A DNA stretch of 64,000 bases from Marchantia polymorpha subsp. ruderalis (Eukaryota; Streptophyta; Marchantiopsida; Marchantiales; Marchantiaceae), in assembly GCA_037833965.1 (NCBI GenBank), contig AP031355.1, positions 5,853,501 to 5,917,500 on the forward strand, written 5' to 3'. This document shows, piece after piece, positions 1 to 11,130 of this stretch (position 1 is the first letter of the stretch; each line of letters starts with the position of its first letter). The notes under the pieces are model-generated. The model was not told the origin of the DNA and searched no databases. It saw only the letters and a list, made by a program, of their open reading frames with translations. A program made the position numbers and the translations under genes.

Positions 1-349
1 TATCGAGCTAAACAAATTACTCTTCATTCAATGCTCTCCTTGTATCTACCTATGGATAATTCTACACTCCGTGGTAGTGTTTCTATCACTTCAATTTGCC
101 CGTTTGGCAATTCAACTTCTTCACTCACGTCCTTCATCAACATCAAACCTAACTTCATAGCAACACTCCTTGATAGAAATTCTCAGTTGCTCCAAGATCA
201 ATTAAAACTCTCACCTTGTGTCCTTCCATGAAACCATTAGTGACAATGAGTTGAGCTTGCTTCTTACCCCTTCCATGAGCTCCCAACCATTGCCTTCTTC
301 CAACCTCGCATTTTCTTCGCTTTGTAGAACCAGTAAGGCCGCGAGGCAA

Positions 350-1515
350 GATTACTGGTGAACTTCGTAAACCGAAACTACTTCCTCCACCTCTTCATAC
401 TCTATCCCCTCCATATTGTTGAACGGGCGTCGCTGCATGGGTCGTCCTCCTTGTTGTGTCGGCCGAACTCGACAAAACTTGGCTATGTGACCCATTCGTC
501 CACATCCATAGCATTGGCGATTGTCACGAACTCCAGCTCCTCCTCAAACCCTTCCATTATTTGCATAACCTTCTTGCAAATTTGGAACTCCCGGTCGCCT
601 AATCTCACCTCCAAATCTTTGTGGTGGTCCTCTTGTTGGTGCAAAACCTTCTCTACGTCGAAGGTTTCCCAACTCCATCGGTGTTGGACCAGATGGATCT
701 CGAAAATTGCTCACTGGTTCACCGTGTGTGACACCAAAAGCATCCAAAATTCGTTGAGCAATTGCGATTGCTTCATTCACAGTAGATGGATTGCTTACCA
801 TCACCTCCTTTCGAATTCGATCCTTCAAGCCTCGTTTGAACACGTCCAAGGCTTCAGCTCCACTCATATCCATGATAGATACTTGAAGATCACGAAATTC
901 TTCAATGTAATCATGAATACCTCCTTTCTGCTTCAGATCCCACAACTTCATTCTTGAAGTTTGAAGAGAATCCACCGCTTGAAAATTTTGCAGAAGTCCT
1001 TCTTGCATTCCACTCCACGAAATGGTAGCACCTCGTTCTGAAAGCATTCTCTCCCATGTTGTGTACCATGTGAGAGCCTTATCCGTAAGATAAGATCTCA
1101 TGAACATTCCTGCAATATAATCAGAAACATGAAAATGGGATTAATGAATATTCATCCTCATAATCCATCCCTCTAATACTCCCATTGCTCTACTCCCTTT
1201 GTAAGCTTCCACATTACAGGATTTTTCCATTCGAAGCAAAAGATTTGCTTGATCTTCAATCTCTTGAAGACGTCTCCTATTTGCCTCTGATGCATCAATA
1301 GGAGTTGGTTCTGGCTGAACTTGGGAAGCTTGAACTTGGGGTTCAACTTCCATCTCTCCAACTCTCTCTCTCTCTACTTTCTCACTCTCCAATGCGAAGA
1401 TTTTATCTTCCATGGCTTGTTGCTTGGTATGCCCATCTACTATCGCTTTTCTCAACTCCTTCATCTCCACCATGATTGCATTGAGAACCTCACCCATATC
1501 AATTAATGTCCCCAT
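350..1515 (-). pseudogene. Gag region of element 3
   Basis: Gag of a Ty3/gypsy element, forming the particle that packages the RNA. The N-terminal part (about 1515-1141) has a heptad-like charged stretch. The middle (about 1107-760) is the Retrotrans_gag-type capsid domain, with LTWYTTWERM and EEFRDLQV-like blocks. The C-terminal part has the CCHC zinc knuckle near 480-530. A protease-like DxGAT motif follows downstream. The same gag blocks are recognisable in the decayed copy at about 44370-44700. Fossil; not a host gene. Confidence 0.8.
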
Positions 1516-2114
1516 GCTTTTTCACACTCCCTCTAATACAAAGTGAGTATAATCACTATGTGACCTCTCAACAAAGGAGTCACAAAAGGTGCAGGTGACT
1601 CTATCACCGCTCTATAGTACTCCTCTCCATAATTCCTCACAAGAAAATCTTTCCATATCCTCTTCTGTCTATATACTATTCTAATCTCTACATAAGTGCT
1701 GAATCGAACCGGGACAGGTGGTTCGCGATTCAAATCCATGAAACAATCAGTATAGAATGTATATAGTACAATCCCAAGTCTCCATAAGTAACTATTGGAA
1801 GAATCAGTGGCACTCTTGACTCCATCACTCTAGTCATAAAATCTGCACCCCAACAAGCCACAAGGTATATCCAAAAATGATGTTTCTCCATGCAACGAAG
1901 GTGAATATCAAATAGGTTAGGAATTGGCCAGTGCGTTATTGGATTCCTGTCAATCCCGTCCATATCTGCAAAAACACAATTTCCTCCTTCCACCTCTCTC
2001 TACATGCAGATGAATGACCTCTGCCAGCCGCTATACACTCTCAAGACTACAATCCATCATCACTCACTTGCTATTCCATGAGGGGTAATCCACACTCAAG
2101 GAAAGAGCAAGGTC

Positions 2115-2126
2115 GCTCTGATACCA
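2115..2126 (-). other. Primer binding site for initiator tRNA-Met
   Basis: The minus strand reads TGGTATCAGAGC directly after the LTR, with one spacer base. This is the standard plant LTR-element site complementary to the 3' end of initiator tRNA-Met, and it fixes the LTR boundary. Confidence 0.9.
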
Positions 2127-2215
2127 TTGTAACACTAGGGTTTGGAGAGAAGCTCACTCGAAGATAGAAACGTAAACTCTTAAGATGAGAGATACCAACA
2201 ATGGTTCTCTTCTCC

Positions 2216-2223
2216 CTTATATA
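2216..2223 (-). promoter_or_regulatory. TATA box of the element 3 LTR promoter
   Basis: The minus strand reads TATATAAG in the middle of the LTR, about 90 bp before the LTR end. This is the expected place for the core promoter that starts the genomic RNA. The transcription start would be roughly 30 bp further on, near 2185-2190 (inferred). Confidence 0.6.
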
Positions 2224-2291
2224 GCTCTCACCAACAAGTACAAGGTGATAAGATTTAATCCCCACCATCCATCCCACTCCTAGTGGATGGA

Positions 2292-2462
2292 TGACGTGGC
2301 GGATAACCCTAACAAGCACACTGATCGCTGACGTGGCGCACCCAACTAACACACTAACTAACACACTCAATCCTTACCTACAAGCACACGGATTGCTGAC
2401 GTGGCACTGTCAACTAACACATCCACTCTGTACCTACCAAGTGCGCGGATCGCTGACGTGGC
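2292..2462 (-). promoter_or_regulatory. Four TGACGTGGC boxes in the LTR U3 region
   Basis: Exact TGACGTGGC occurs at 2292-2300, 2329-2337, 2397-2405 and 2454-2462, the last three inside diverged tandem units of about 57-68 bp. The ACGT core is the binding site class of plant bZIP factors, and TGACGTGG is the unfolded-protein-response element type. The boxes sit just upstream of the LTR TATA box in the element's own direction, so they look like an enhancer. Which factor binds is not shown by sequence. Confidence 0.55.
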
Positions 2463-2497
2463 AGCTATGACTAGTGCACACTAAAGTATCTACATCA

Positions 2498-3031
2498 ATA
2501 TTTAGAGTAACCTCTACTTTAGTTCTAACTAACTAAAGATGGTTACAGTATTCCATTGGTTAGACTAAGTCTAATGTTGACTTAGTGGAAAGTGGAAGTT
2601 CTAGAAGTTAGAAAGGCACAAATGGCATGTCGCCACCTCAATCTAGGGATTAGTAAACATCTAGAAAGTTTAGGGGGCCAATGGCATGTTGCCACTTATT
2701 GATAACTAGTCAACCTTACTATGGTTTATCTTCGTAAAAGTAAGTTAGATAGAAATTACCATTTGTTACTATGGTAAATTCTCAAGTAATATATATAGAG
2801 AGGTAGGGAAGAGCCTTTCAAGCAAGTTTGAAGAGTTCATATGTAGAGACTTGTTTCATATATGAAAGGGTGACGAATTTTCAGTACCTTGGAGTGTCGA
2901 TGAGTGTATGAGTTGGAGTGATACCTTGAGAGATTGTGTGAGAGGGTGTTTAGGTTATGAGTATGATGCGGAATCCTAGTCTTCTAGAATCATGATGAGC
3001 TACCGAAAAGCCATTTGAGGTAAACCTGAGT
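2498..3031 (+). other. Leader or LTR-like stretch upstream of element 1 gag
   Basis: No gene seen. Two direct repeats of an AATGGCATGTYGCCAC block lie at 2621-2636 and 2680-2695, a TATA-like run (ATATATATAG) at about 2788-2797, and a purine/T-rich leader follows. This layout is LTR-like in plus orientation and sits where a 5' LTR of element 1 would be. However, it does not resemble the 3' LTR at 19724-20130, and I see no clear primer binding site. It may be an LTR of another family. Confidence 0.35.
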
Positions 3032-3091
3032 GAGAGTCAGCCCGGATGTTGCAGTTCCGTTGAGGACCGTGGAGGATTTACGCGGAGTGGG

Positions 3092-4270
3092 TTGAGGTAT
3101 CGGCTTCCTCATCCTAGCGCATCAGTGGTTGCAGAGGTGCGGGATGTGGCAGATAGTGGATCTTTGGTGGTGATATCATCTAGGGTCCCACACTCGTGGA
3201 CTGGGGACATGGACGACATGAAGGGCCCACGGCGGTACTCTGGGGCAGTGGACACCATTGAGTTGGATGATTTCATCCATGAGTTTGACACGTGGTGCGA
3301 TATGCAGTTCTTGCGTAACCCCACGTTGTTTACACCCTTCTTTGCATGGAAGGGGTTGTTTCAGCATCTAGAGGGACCTTCCATGGATGACTACCATGAG
3401 TTTGGAAGAGAGTATGCTGTGGAGATTGATGCATGGAGGCGTCATTGGTCTCCAAACTACATGTCTATTACACAGAGTGGTGTTGGTACCAGTGGAGATG
3501 CGAGTGGTAGCATCACCAATGGTACTAGTGGAGCAGGTACCACCAGCAGTGTTGTTGGCGTTGCCAGCACGAATGGGGAAACTACTGGCGTACCTTCGTT
3601 CAGCCCCATTCCTTAGTTCTTCAAGAGGTTGAGGAAGAACTATCAGAGAGTAAGGACGGAGAAATTGAGGAGTCTCCATGAGTTTGAGCGGAAGACTGGT
3701 GAGAGTCTTCGGGGGGCATACACGCGTATGCGGCGGTTGATCTCAGTTACTCACGGTGTAACTGAGTCACAGGCGGTCCAATATTGGTACATGATACTGG
3801 ACAGAGAGCTACGGCAGAGGGTTCGGGATGCTACTCTCTTGAGCGATGCGTCACCGACATTGGCCTATGTGTTTGCTCTTTTTGAGAAGATTGAGCTTAA
3901 CATAGTGAAGGAGAGAGTGGTGACTTCTTCATTCGCTAGAGACGCAGCCACTACCTCTCGTGTCCCGCAGAGCACGGCACAGTCTAGACCCTTTGGTGGT
4001 GGTAGTGGTGGGGGTCACGGAGTGCAGACACGACACCAGACGGCCGCTAGAGATACTGGAGCACGTGCACCAGTGCCGTCCTTTGCTGGCCAGCAGCAGG
4101 GACCAGCATGTTGGACATGTGGAGGGGATCATCTGCGGAGAGATTGTCCCAGGAGGCCGGAGATCGGAGTTCACAGGCCAGACCCCAGTCAGCACAAGTG
4201 GTGTGTGACCACTGTGGTTGAGCAGGTCATATTCGAGATCGATGTTTTGATCTTCATCCAGAGTTGACAT
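3092..4270 (+). pseudogene. Gag of element 1
   Basis: The capsid-type gag region shares blocks such as IELDDFIHEFDTWCDMQF and SLREAYTRMRRLISVTHG-like sequence with element 2. It is followed by a Gly/Ser/Thr-rich linker and a CCHC zinc knuckle (CWTCGGDHLRRDC, about 4108-4146). In a working element the product would assemble the particle and bind RNA. The call rests on the knuckle, the position before the protease and the match to the inner copy. Fossil. Confidence 0.75.
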
Positions 4271-5019
4271 CTGGTGGTAGAGGTCGTGGTGGTGATGCTC
4301 CACGGGGCCGAGATGGCCGCGGTGGTAGAGGTGCTGGTGCAGTTGGACGATCGGTAGCGAGTGCTGCGTCAGCTACATAGAGCGCGATGGCGGCTCGGAT
4401 TGAGCAATTGGAGCAGAGGCTTGCGGCTATGGCGGGTACTGGGGCGAGCTCGTCCACATTTCACGAGGGAGAGGATTTCCCTTATTTAGCGAGTGCAGCA
4501 CAGGTGGAGGCATCGGTTGCAGTGACTAGAGGTGCAGCTCAAGCTCCAGAGCCACGCGGTGCGACAAGGGAGTTGGATCCTCAAAGGGGTGAGGGTGGGC
4601 GTCAGGCCAGACTTTCCCAGTCGTTTTTGTTGTCAGAGGTGGGCAGTACTTCATCCATGAGACCTATACCACCTAAAGACCTTAGTGGAAGGACTGAGAC
4701 ATCTACGTCACGTGTGGTGGACACGGACACACCATCTAGTGAAGTGACGTGGATGGGTAGCTCAGTGATGAGATCTCCACTATTTTCAGCTATGGAGCTG
4801 ATGTACTCTGGGATTGACTTGGCTCGGGTTTTTCGTGCAGCAGCCACGTTGTGTGAACGTGGGAGTATCACTACTACGAGTGCCGAGATAGGCGAGACTA
4901 TTGGTGAGGAGCTATCCTCTACGACTCCATCGAGCAATGAGTCGACATGGCAGGCGGCAGCGGCACGGATGGAGTCCTTTCCAGCCCGACCAGCGATTGA
5001 TCGGGAAAGGGTTGTCCCT

Positions 5020-5420
5020 GGTGTGTGTATGGTGGACAACCGGAGCGGTGTATTTCGCTTGGTGAGTGCTACAGGGCAGGTGTATGTCCCAGCCAGAGTG
5101 TTGCTGGATTTTGGTGCACAGCCTTTGATGTTGGGCAAGATTGCCTGCATTAGTTTGGGAGTTCGGAGGTTCGAGTTGGAGCCTTGTCCGTTCCAGATTC
5201 AGACATCACTCGGTGGCACCAGCGACAGGTATTACAAAATGACCAGAGAGCGCATATCAGTGCAGTTGAGGCATGGTCATGCTCAAGATAGCTCGCAGTT
5301 TGGAGTTCGAGCGGTGGTTACATCAGCAGAGTCATATGATGTGCTTGTTGGTGGAGCGGTGTTATATCCGATGGGATTTCGGATGGATTATTGGATGGAG
5401 ACAGCAGCTTATCGCCCTGG
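5020..5420 (+). pseudogene. Aspartic protease region of element 1
   Basis: A retropepsin-like segment starts with a CMVDNRSG block and has an active-site-type strand LLDFGAQ near 5101-5121. The inner copy has the canonical LLDSGA form. The segment ends with a hydrophobic block, SYDVLVGGAVLYPMGF, as in Ty3/gypsy proteases. It lies between gag and the methyltransferase. In a live element it would cut the polyprotein. Fossil. Confidence 0.65.
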
Positions 5421-5829
5421 TTGGAAGTCCGGTGATGAACGTATGAGTGAGCTGCCTGTGAGGTTCATTTCTCAAGATCGACCTCTTGGATCTTCGCCTG
5501 CAGTTTTAGCCTCTATTGCGGGTTTCAGTGGAGTGCTCACATGGCCTGATGACTTGTTGGAGGGGAACAGGTCAGCCGAGGATACTCCAGTCTATGAGGA
5601 GGTGGAGGAGATGGTGAGTGTCGCAGCGGCAGTGTCATCATCTTTGGATGTTCCACTTTGGGGTTCTTGCCACGCATTACAGCAGGAGGCTGATAGGTTG
5701 GTGAAGAAGGCTTGGAGGGAGGCCTTTTTACCAGCAGAGGCAGAGCGAGTCTTAGGTGGTCGGCTAGTATGTGGTCTTAGCACCCTATCACCATTAGTTA
5801 CTAAACCTATCGTATGGGAGTATTTCCCA

Positions 5830-6800
5830 TAGGGTGTTTGTTTGCTGGATCTTTTTGGAGGGATCAGCACGGGTTTGGCTGCAGTGTTGCAGTAAGGTAT
5901 TCTTGTACGTAGATACTTGTACGTGGAGAAGGACGAGACTACACGTCGGGTTTCTTCATGACATGTTACACAGTTGATGCAGCGTTTTCCTTTGTTGTTG
6001 CCGCAATCAGCTGTTCGAGGATATCAGAAGGCGTTGCCTTCAGACATTTCATTGCTGGGGGCGCCAGACCTCGATCGAGTTGGACATATCGATTTGGTGA
6101 TTTCGGGATGGCCATGTCAGGGGCACACACGCGCTGGGCACGGAGCAGGGTTACATGACCCGAGATCTCGGATGTTTGGGGAGATGCTACGAGTGTTACG
6201 TCATTTCCAGGAGCAACGGACACGTTCTCCCGCATACATTCTAGAGAACGTACCATTGTTGGGTGACACTCGGGCCCAGTTGATGGCGAGTGTCCATGAG
6301 GTCAGGGCATGGATTGGATCAGCAGTGTTGTTGGATGCTGCGAGGGTTGGTTCACGTGCTCATCGTGCACGTTTATGGTGGACCAACCTTGTACCACGAG
6401 AGATATTGCGTCATGCGTATGATTCTGTGCATCGTGATCCTACCCTCACCGTTGACAGGATCTTGGATGTCTCTCGATACTCTCAGGTGGTGAGAGTGGC
6501 GGATAGGTCACCCATGGCATTGGTGAACCACGTAGGTCAAGCCTCGGATGGCTTTGCCTACGTTGGTCAGTTATCCGGCATCACATGCATATCGTGATAG
6601 GGGACCTGGACTACTGTGGAACAGTACCCTACATCAGTTGGTGGAGCCCAACGTTGATGAGAGAGAGCGTGCGATGGAGTTTCTTACTGGTGTGACCGCG
6701 GCTTCTTCAGTTTTAGAGGCGTCGCGTCGTCAGGTTTTGGGTCAGGCTATGGACCTGAACTGCTTGACGTGGATTGTGAGCTTGGATTTGGCCAAGCAAT
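5830..6800 (+). pseudogene. DNMT3/DRM-like cytosine-5 DNA methyltransferase domain in element 1
   Basis: The domain lies between protease and RT. Visible methyltransferase motifs are motif I (LLDLFGGIS, near 5843-5870), motif IV with catalytic PCQG (about 6107-6122), motif VI ENV (about 6243-6251), motif VIII (SRAHRARLWWTNL, about 6350-6390) and a C-terminal motif X-like block (LGQAMDLNCLTWIVSL, about 6736-6785). The pair HRARxxW and the final block fit DNMT3/DRM-type enzymes better than DNMT1 or CMT types. Such enzymes transfer a methyl group from S-adenosylmethionine to cytosine in DNA. DNMT domains inside retroelements are known from dinoflagellates and charophyte algae. The copy is a fossil; the sister domain at 11380-12335 is better preserved. 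Confidence 0.85.
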
Positions 6801-7182
6801 GCCGTTTGCGCGTAGATTTGGTGGTTGTTACACCACTTATTAGCTCATTGCCTACCGAGATGGTAGTGGCAATGGCAGGGGGCAACTTGCGAGATATTCG
6901 TCATCCTTGGAGTTCATGGGACGTGACGAGAGGACTTGCGAGTGTAGACGCCCATGCCGTTGGAGATGTTGGTCACGGAAAGGTTGCTACGAAGGAGGGT
7001 ACGGAGAACCCTTCTTTGGAGGAGGTGTCATAGCAACCAGTGACAGTATCGCCTCCCTCTTGTGGGTCCATGGAGGAGGAGTGGGAGCCATCGATTGATT
7101 CTCAGATCACCGAAGGAGAGAGGCGACGGTTGACACAATTCCTACGTGACTATAAGAGTTGTTTTGCCTTCAGTAGAAGTAG

Positions 7183-8166
7183 TTGGGTACTTTGATTGGA
7201 CCCGGCATACGGATAGAGTTGGCTAGTGATGCGCCAATCTTCCGTCGTCCCTATCGATATAGTGATATGGAAAGGGACTTGATTCAGAGTCGGACGTTGG
7301 AGTTATTGGAGGCTGGGTTAGTGGAGTTGTCGCATGGTGAGTATGCTTCAGCCACTGTTATGCCAGCGAAGAAGGATGTACATGGCAACTACACGGATAG
7401 GCGGATGTGTGGAGATTACCGTCCTATCAATCGGTAGACGAAGGCCGATAAGTATGCCATGCCTACACCTGAGGAGATCTTCGATGTGGTGGGACATGCG
7501 AGGATTTTTAGTACTTTGGATCTTCGGGCGGGATACCATCAGTTGACGATTTGGGAGGAGGACAAGGTCAAGACAGCGTTTTGGGGTGTCAACTCCCACG
7601 ACAAGGATTGTTTGTATCAGTGGCGATTCTTACCCTTTGGGTTGAAGAATGCACATGCCGAGTTCTAGAGAGTGATGGACAGGATTCTAGCGGGGCTAGA
7701 TTTTGTCAGATGTTACAATGATGATATCTTGGTGTTTAGCGACACGGTGGAGCAACATCAAGTACATTTGCAGATTGTGCTTGAGCGGTTGAGGGCTCAT
7801 GGTCTGCGATTGCATCTTGGGAAGTGTAGGTTCTTCCAGGAGAAGGTGGAGGATTTGGGTCATGTGATCTACTCAGGTGGTTTGGGAGTTCAGCAGGCAA
7901 AGGTGGAGGCTATGGCCCGCATTCCTCGTCCAGCGGATGTGAGTAGAGTTCGTGCATTCATGGGTTTGGCGAACTATTACCGGAGATATGTGAAGGGATT
8001 CAGTGCTATAGCGAAGCCTTTGAACCAGTTGCTGAAGTCGGATCAGGAGTGGCAATGGGGAGATGAGCAGGAGAGAGCTTTTGTTGAGCTCAAGGCCAGG
8101 TTGGTGGCCGCTCCCATCTTGAGGAGACCTATCAGAGGTCGACCATACCAGTTGCACACTGATTGA
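7183..8166 (+). pseudogene. Reverse transcriptase region of element 1
   Basis: Ty3/gypsy RT blocks are clear: a CGDYRPINR-like block near 7407-7437, STLDLRAGYHQ near 7516-7548, FLPFGLKNA near 7627-7653, and a YNDDILVFS block near 7714-7740 that holds the active-site aspartates. Connection and thumb motifs follow (MGLANYYRRYVKGFS). This order after a protease, and before RNase H and integrase, assigns the element to Ty3/gypsy. Fossil. Confidence 0.88.
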
Positions 8167-8526
8167 AGTATGTTGGGACTTGGAGCAGTGTTGACGCAGT
8201 GCAATGATGAGGGCAAGGAGTTTGTGATTGTGTACGCTAGTCGTTCGAACAATGCAGCAGAGTCGCGGTATAGTTCGTACGAGGGAGAGTGTTTGCCAAC
8301 GGTGTGGGTTGTGGCACACTTCAGGTGTTACTTGTTTGGTACGCAGTTTACCCTTGTTACCGATCATCAACCGCTCAAGTGGTTGATGGAGTATGACAAG
8401 CTCACAGGGAAGCTTCCACGGTGGGCTCTCATCTTACAGGAGTACGACTTTCAGGTGGTGCATAGGCCTGGAGTTGCGAACCTGGATGCCGATGGTTTGA
8501 GTCGGAACCCATGCACTAGCCAGTAG
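8090..8526 (+). pseudogene. RNase H region of element 1
   Basis: The region has the Ty3/gypsy RNase H pattern: LHTD near 8152-8163, a YASRSNNAAESRYSSYEGECL block near 8234-8292, TDHQPLKWL near 8359-8388, and the end block HRPGVANLDADGLSR near 8460-8505. It would remove RNA from the RNA:DNA hybrid during reverse transcription. Fossil. Confidence 0.85.
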
Positions 8527-8826
8527 GATGACAATGGAGCTAGGTGGCATGGTGAGGTTGATGAGGAGATGGTGCTCGGTTGGCATGCATCTGCCTTCAT
8601 GTGTTTGTTACGTGGAGCCTCTAATAGTGAGGACCACTTGACATCTTACTCTAGTCAGAGAGTAAATAGTCAGTCTTTGGATCCTAAGGTTGAGGATGGT
8701 GGTGTGGACCAGCGTGATGTTCACGATGATGCGTTGGTGTTGGAGTTCATACGGACCAATATGGTGCTAGGCAGAGTGGGTGCCAAGGAGCGAGATTGTG
8801 TTTTCCAGCGGGCGAAGAGATACTGA

Positions 8827-9218
8827 TTGGAGGGAGCACATGTTCTCCGAGTGTGGGAGGACGGTAGGGTACGAGTAGTACCGCATCCAACTCAGAGAGC
8901 ACGCATTGTGAGGCATGCTCATGAGGAGTTGGGACATTTTGGAGTGAAGCGTACGTACAGCTTACTCCTTGGTCAGTATTGGTGGCGTGGTATGCATACG
9001 CAGGTAGAGCAGTTGGTATCAAGTTGCATGGTTTGTGATCGAGTGAGGGCATCGTTCAATGCCCCGACACCAGAGTTACATCTCTTACCTATCATGGGAT
9101 TGGATTACCGTTGGAGTTTGGACTTTGCTAGACCACTACCTTTGACTACACAACATCATCGGTATGTGTTGGTGATGGTGGAGCATTTCTCCAAGTGGAT
9201 TGAGTTGGTGGCATTACC
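8827..9218 (+). pseudogene. N-terminal integrase of element 1
   Basis: The HHCC zinc-binding start of a Ty3/gypsy integrase (RHAHEELGHFGVKRTY, then CMVCDRV) is followed by the first DDE aspartate block (YRWSLDFA). The frame ends where element 2 is inserted, and homology continues at 18513 with the second aspartate block (VLTDQGT). Fossil. Confidence 0.87.
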
Positions 9219-9335
9219 TGTCGTGCGAATACATATCGCCATAGACTCTACATCGCTGACATGCTACTCACATACACATACGCACACACCTACACACATA
9301 TAAGGCGCGAGAGAGTACACATTCAAATGTCACAA
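9219..9335 (-). repeat. 117-bp terminal repeat at the 3' end of element 2
   Basis: On the minus strand this runs from TTGTGACATTTG at 9335 to CGCACGACA at 9219, straight after a purine tract. It is homologous to both 110-bp copies at 19612-19721 and 20021-20130 of element 1. The mid-LTR sequence that lies between the two copies in element 1 is absent here. Confidence 0.75.
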
Positions 9336-9346
9336 CTCGCCCCCCT
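9336..9346 (-). other. Polypurine tract of element 2
   Basis: The minus strand reads AGGGGGGCGAG immediately before the terminal repeat. The same tract precedes the repeat in element 1 (19601-19611). It is the expected primer for plus-strand DNA synthesis in LTR elements. Confidence 0.65.
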
Positions 9347-9529
9347 AGCTGGCGGTCAGGTCCCTCTGACTCCCAGGTAGCCCTATCTACAACTACATGC
9401 TATACACCTTCGTGGGTGCGCGAACCAGTAGGCCGGGTGCTATGTCGCCCCATCGTTAGTCGCCTATCTGCAATTCATAACATGTGAAGATCAAGTCATC
9501 TACCCCTATGAAGTACATCGAGGACAAAC

Positions 9530-11124
9530 TTATCGTCCAGCTGGAACAACATCGATAGGCGGAGTCAGGCACAACATGTGCCATCCCCTAGAACACCTAT
9601 CACACACCAACATACGGGCCGCCTGACCAGCCGACCCACACAGCATGCACCTCAAGCCAGCACGTACTATCGCTAAGCTTGGATCCATAGTGCCATCTAC
9701 GTTTGGGAGGTGGCATGGCGCACAATTGCGCACATGATCCTTCCAAACAACGCCGTCACGACCCTTCAACAGGAGAACTCCAGAAGGTAACACCTCCCGC
9801 ACCCGCAAGATGGTGCGTCCCGCCGTCACATCCAATGTCGTCGGTGCAGTCTGCTGTAGATAGACGTAGTCTCCCACATGGAATCTACGAATTGATGGTC
9901 GATAACCTCCTCCCCGAATGGTTGCATACCGCAACGTATCTCTATGTTGAGCAATCGCAAGATTCTCAAACGCTGCAGGCATAACTCTCCGAAAGAGCTC
10001 TGCACGTTGAGAACATACTCTCACCCACATATACGGGTCATCAAGGTTCACCACCTCGCTAGACTCACGACGAATCGATGTTGGCAAGTCTGGATCTCGG
10101 CCGTACAATAGAAAATATGGTGAGAAGGAAGCCAAGGATGCCTGCCGACTGAACCGATATCCCATGGCCAACCACGGTAACTGGATATCCCAGTTCCCAA
10201 GATGACCTTTCTGCAGGCCATACTTGCGCAACGCCCTCTTCACCGTCTGTACAACACGTTAAGCTAAACCATCCGCCTCTGGATGATCTCGCGACGTGGT
10301 CCGATGATCAATCAGTGCCTTGTCGCACAAGACCTGAAACTCCGTTCCCTGATCGGTCAACACCTCAGCTGGTGCACCATAGTGACTAAGCACTCTGTCA
10401 AGAAAAGCATACGCTACTCCCTCACTTGCCTTGTCAGGTAATGCCACCAACTCAATCCACTTGGAGAAATGCTCCACCATCACCAACACATACCGATGAT
10501 GTCGTACAGTCAAAGGTAGTGGTCCAGCAAAGTCCAAACTCCAACGGTAACCCAACCCCATGATGGGTAATGGATGTAACACTGGTGTCGGGGCATTGAA
10601 TGATGCCCTCACTCGATCACAAACCATGCAACGTGATACCAACTGCTGTACCTGAGTATGCATACCACGCCACCAATACTGACCAAGGAGTAAGCTGTAT
10701 GTACGCTTCACTCCAAAATGTCCCAACTCCTCATGAGCATGCCTCACAATGCGTGCTCTCTGGGCTGGATGTGGTACTACTCGTACCCTACCGTCCTCCC
10801 ACACTGTGATCCCTCCAATCGGTACCTCTTGGCCCGTTGGAGAACACGATCTCGCTCCTTGGCACCCACTGTGCCTGGCACCATGCTGGTCCGTAGGAAC
10901 TCCAACATCAATGCATCATCGTGTACATCACGCTGATCCACACCACCATCCTCAACCTCAGGATCTGGAGATCGACCATCTACTCTCTCACTAGAGTAAG
11001 ATGTCAGATGATCCTCTCTGCTGGAGTTCCCACGTAACCAACACATGAAGGCAGATGCATGCCAACCAATCAATGGCTTCCATTCCTCCTCCATAGGCAC
11101 ACTAGAGGGAGGCGACACTGTCAA
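9530..11124 (-). pseudogene. Integrase and PHD-finger region of element 2
   Basis: From 11124 downward there is a spacer with a GWHASAFMC block. An HHCC integrase N-terminus follows (RHAHEELGHFGVKRTY...CMVCDRV, about 10735-10620). The DDE core has WSLDFAGPLP, VLTDQGTEFQ and an RTTSRDHPEADG block (about 10560-10265). Next come a C-terminal GPY/F-like module (GDYVYLQQTAP) and a PHD finger. This would insert the cDNA into chromatin. Element 1 carries the same order across its two segments. Fossil, broken in a few places. Confidence 0.83.
9540..9655 (-). other. PHD finger at the C-terminus of the element 2 integrase
   Basis: The spacing of C4HC3 zinc ligands is visible: CMLC, then VCDRC, then a GWHMLC block with the His-Cys pair and a hydrophobic TPP loop. 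This is the fold that reads histone H3 tails in host proteins. It follows the integrase directly, where chromoviruses carry a chromodomain. The sister copy in element 1 (about 19296-19446) shows the last zinc-ligand pair too (WVCPRC). Confidence 0.8.
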
Positions 11125-11130
11125 TGGTTG

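Larger units (their letters stand above)
1..2494 (-). mobile_element. Element 3: 5' part of a Ty3/gypsy LTR retroelement
   Basis: This is the 5' end of an LTR element on the minus strand, running off the window at base 1. In element order it has an LTR (2494-2128), a primer binding site (2126-2115), a leader (about 2110-1520), gag (about 1515-350) and the start of a protease. The gag has a CCHC zinc knuckle (CYGCGRMGH followed by IAKFC, about 480-530) and the protease shows the LIDLGAT active-site region near 180-210. The fossil copy at 43190-48470 is recognisably the same family and carries RT, integrase and a chromodomain, so this one is probably a chromovirus. It is broken in at least a couple of places. 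It is much less mutated than elements 4 and 5, so it is relatively young. Confidence 0.88.
2128..2494 (-). repeat. 5' LTR of element 3
   Basis: On the minus strand the LTR begins TGTAGATAC at 2494 and ends GTGTTACA at 2128, one base before the primer binding site, giving 367 bp with TG...CA ends. A TATA box (CTATATAAG region) lies at 2216-2223. Upstream of it the U3 carries four copies of TGACGTGGC (plus-strand reading). The same LTR is recognisable in decayed form at about 43190-43505 and near 48370-48470. Confidence 0.85.
3032..9218 (+). mobile_element. Element 1, first segment: Ty3/gypsy element with a DNA methyltransferase
   Basis: Plus-strand Ty3/gypsy element interrupted in its integrase by element 2 and resuming at 18513. 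The order of parts is gag with zinc knuckle, protease, cytosine-5 DNA methyltransferase, reverse transcriptase, RNase H, integrase and, after the interruption, the rest of integrase and a PHD finger. The homologous start of the coding region is shared with element 2 from the GAGGACCG block near 3062 onward. It looks broken in roughly ten places. It is older than element 2, which lies inside it. Confidence 0.9.

Noticed and set aside
358-957. 199-residue plus-strand open frame
   Set aside because: It is the shadow of the element 3 gag on the opposite strand and has no motif of its own.
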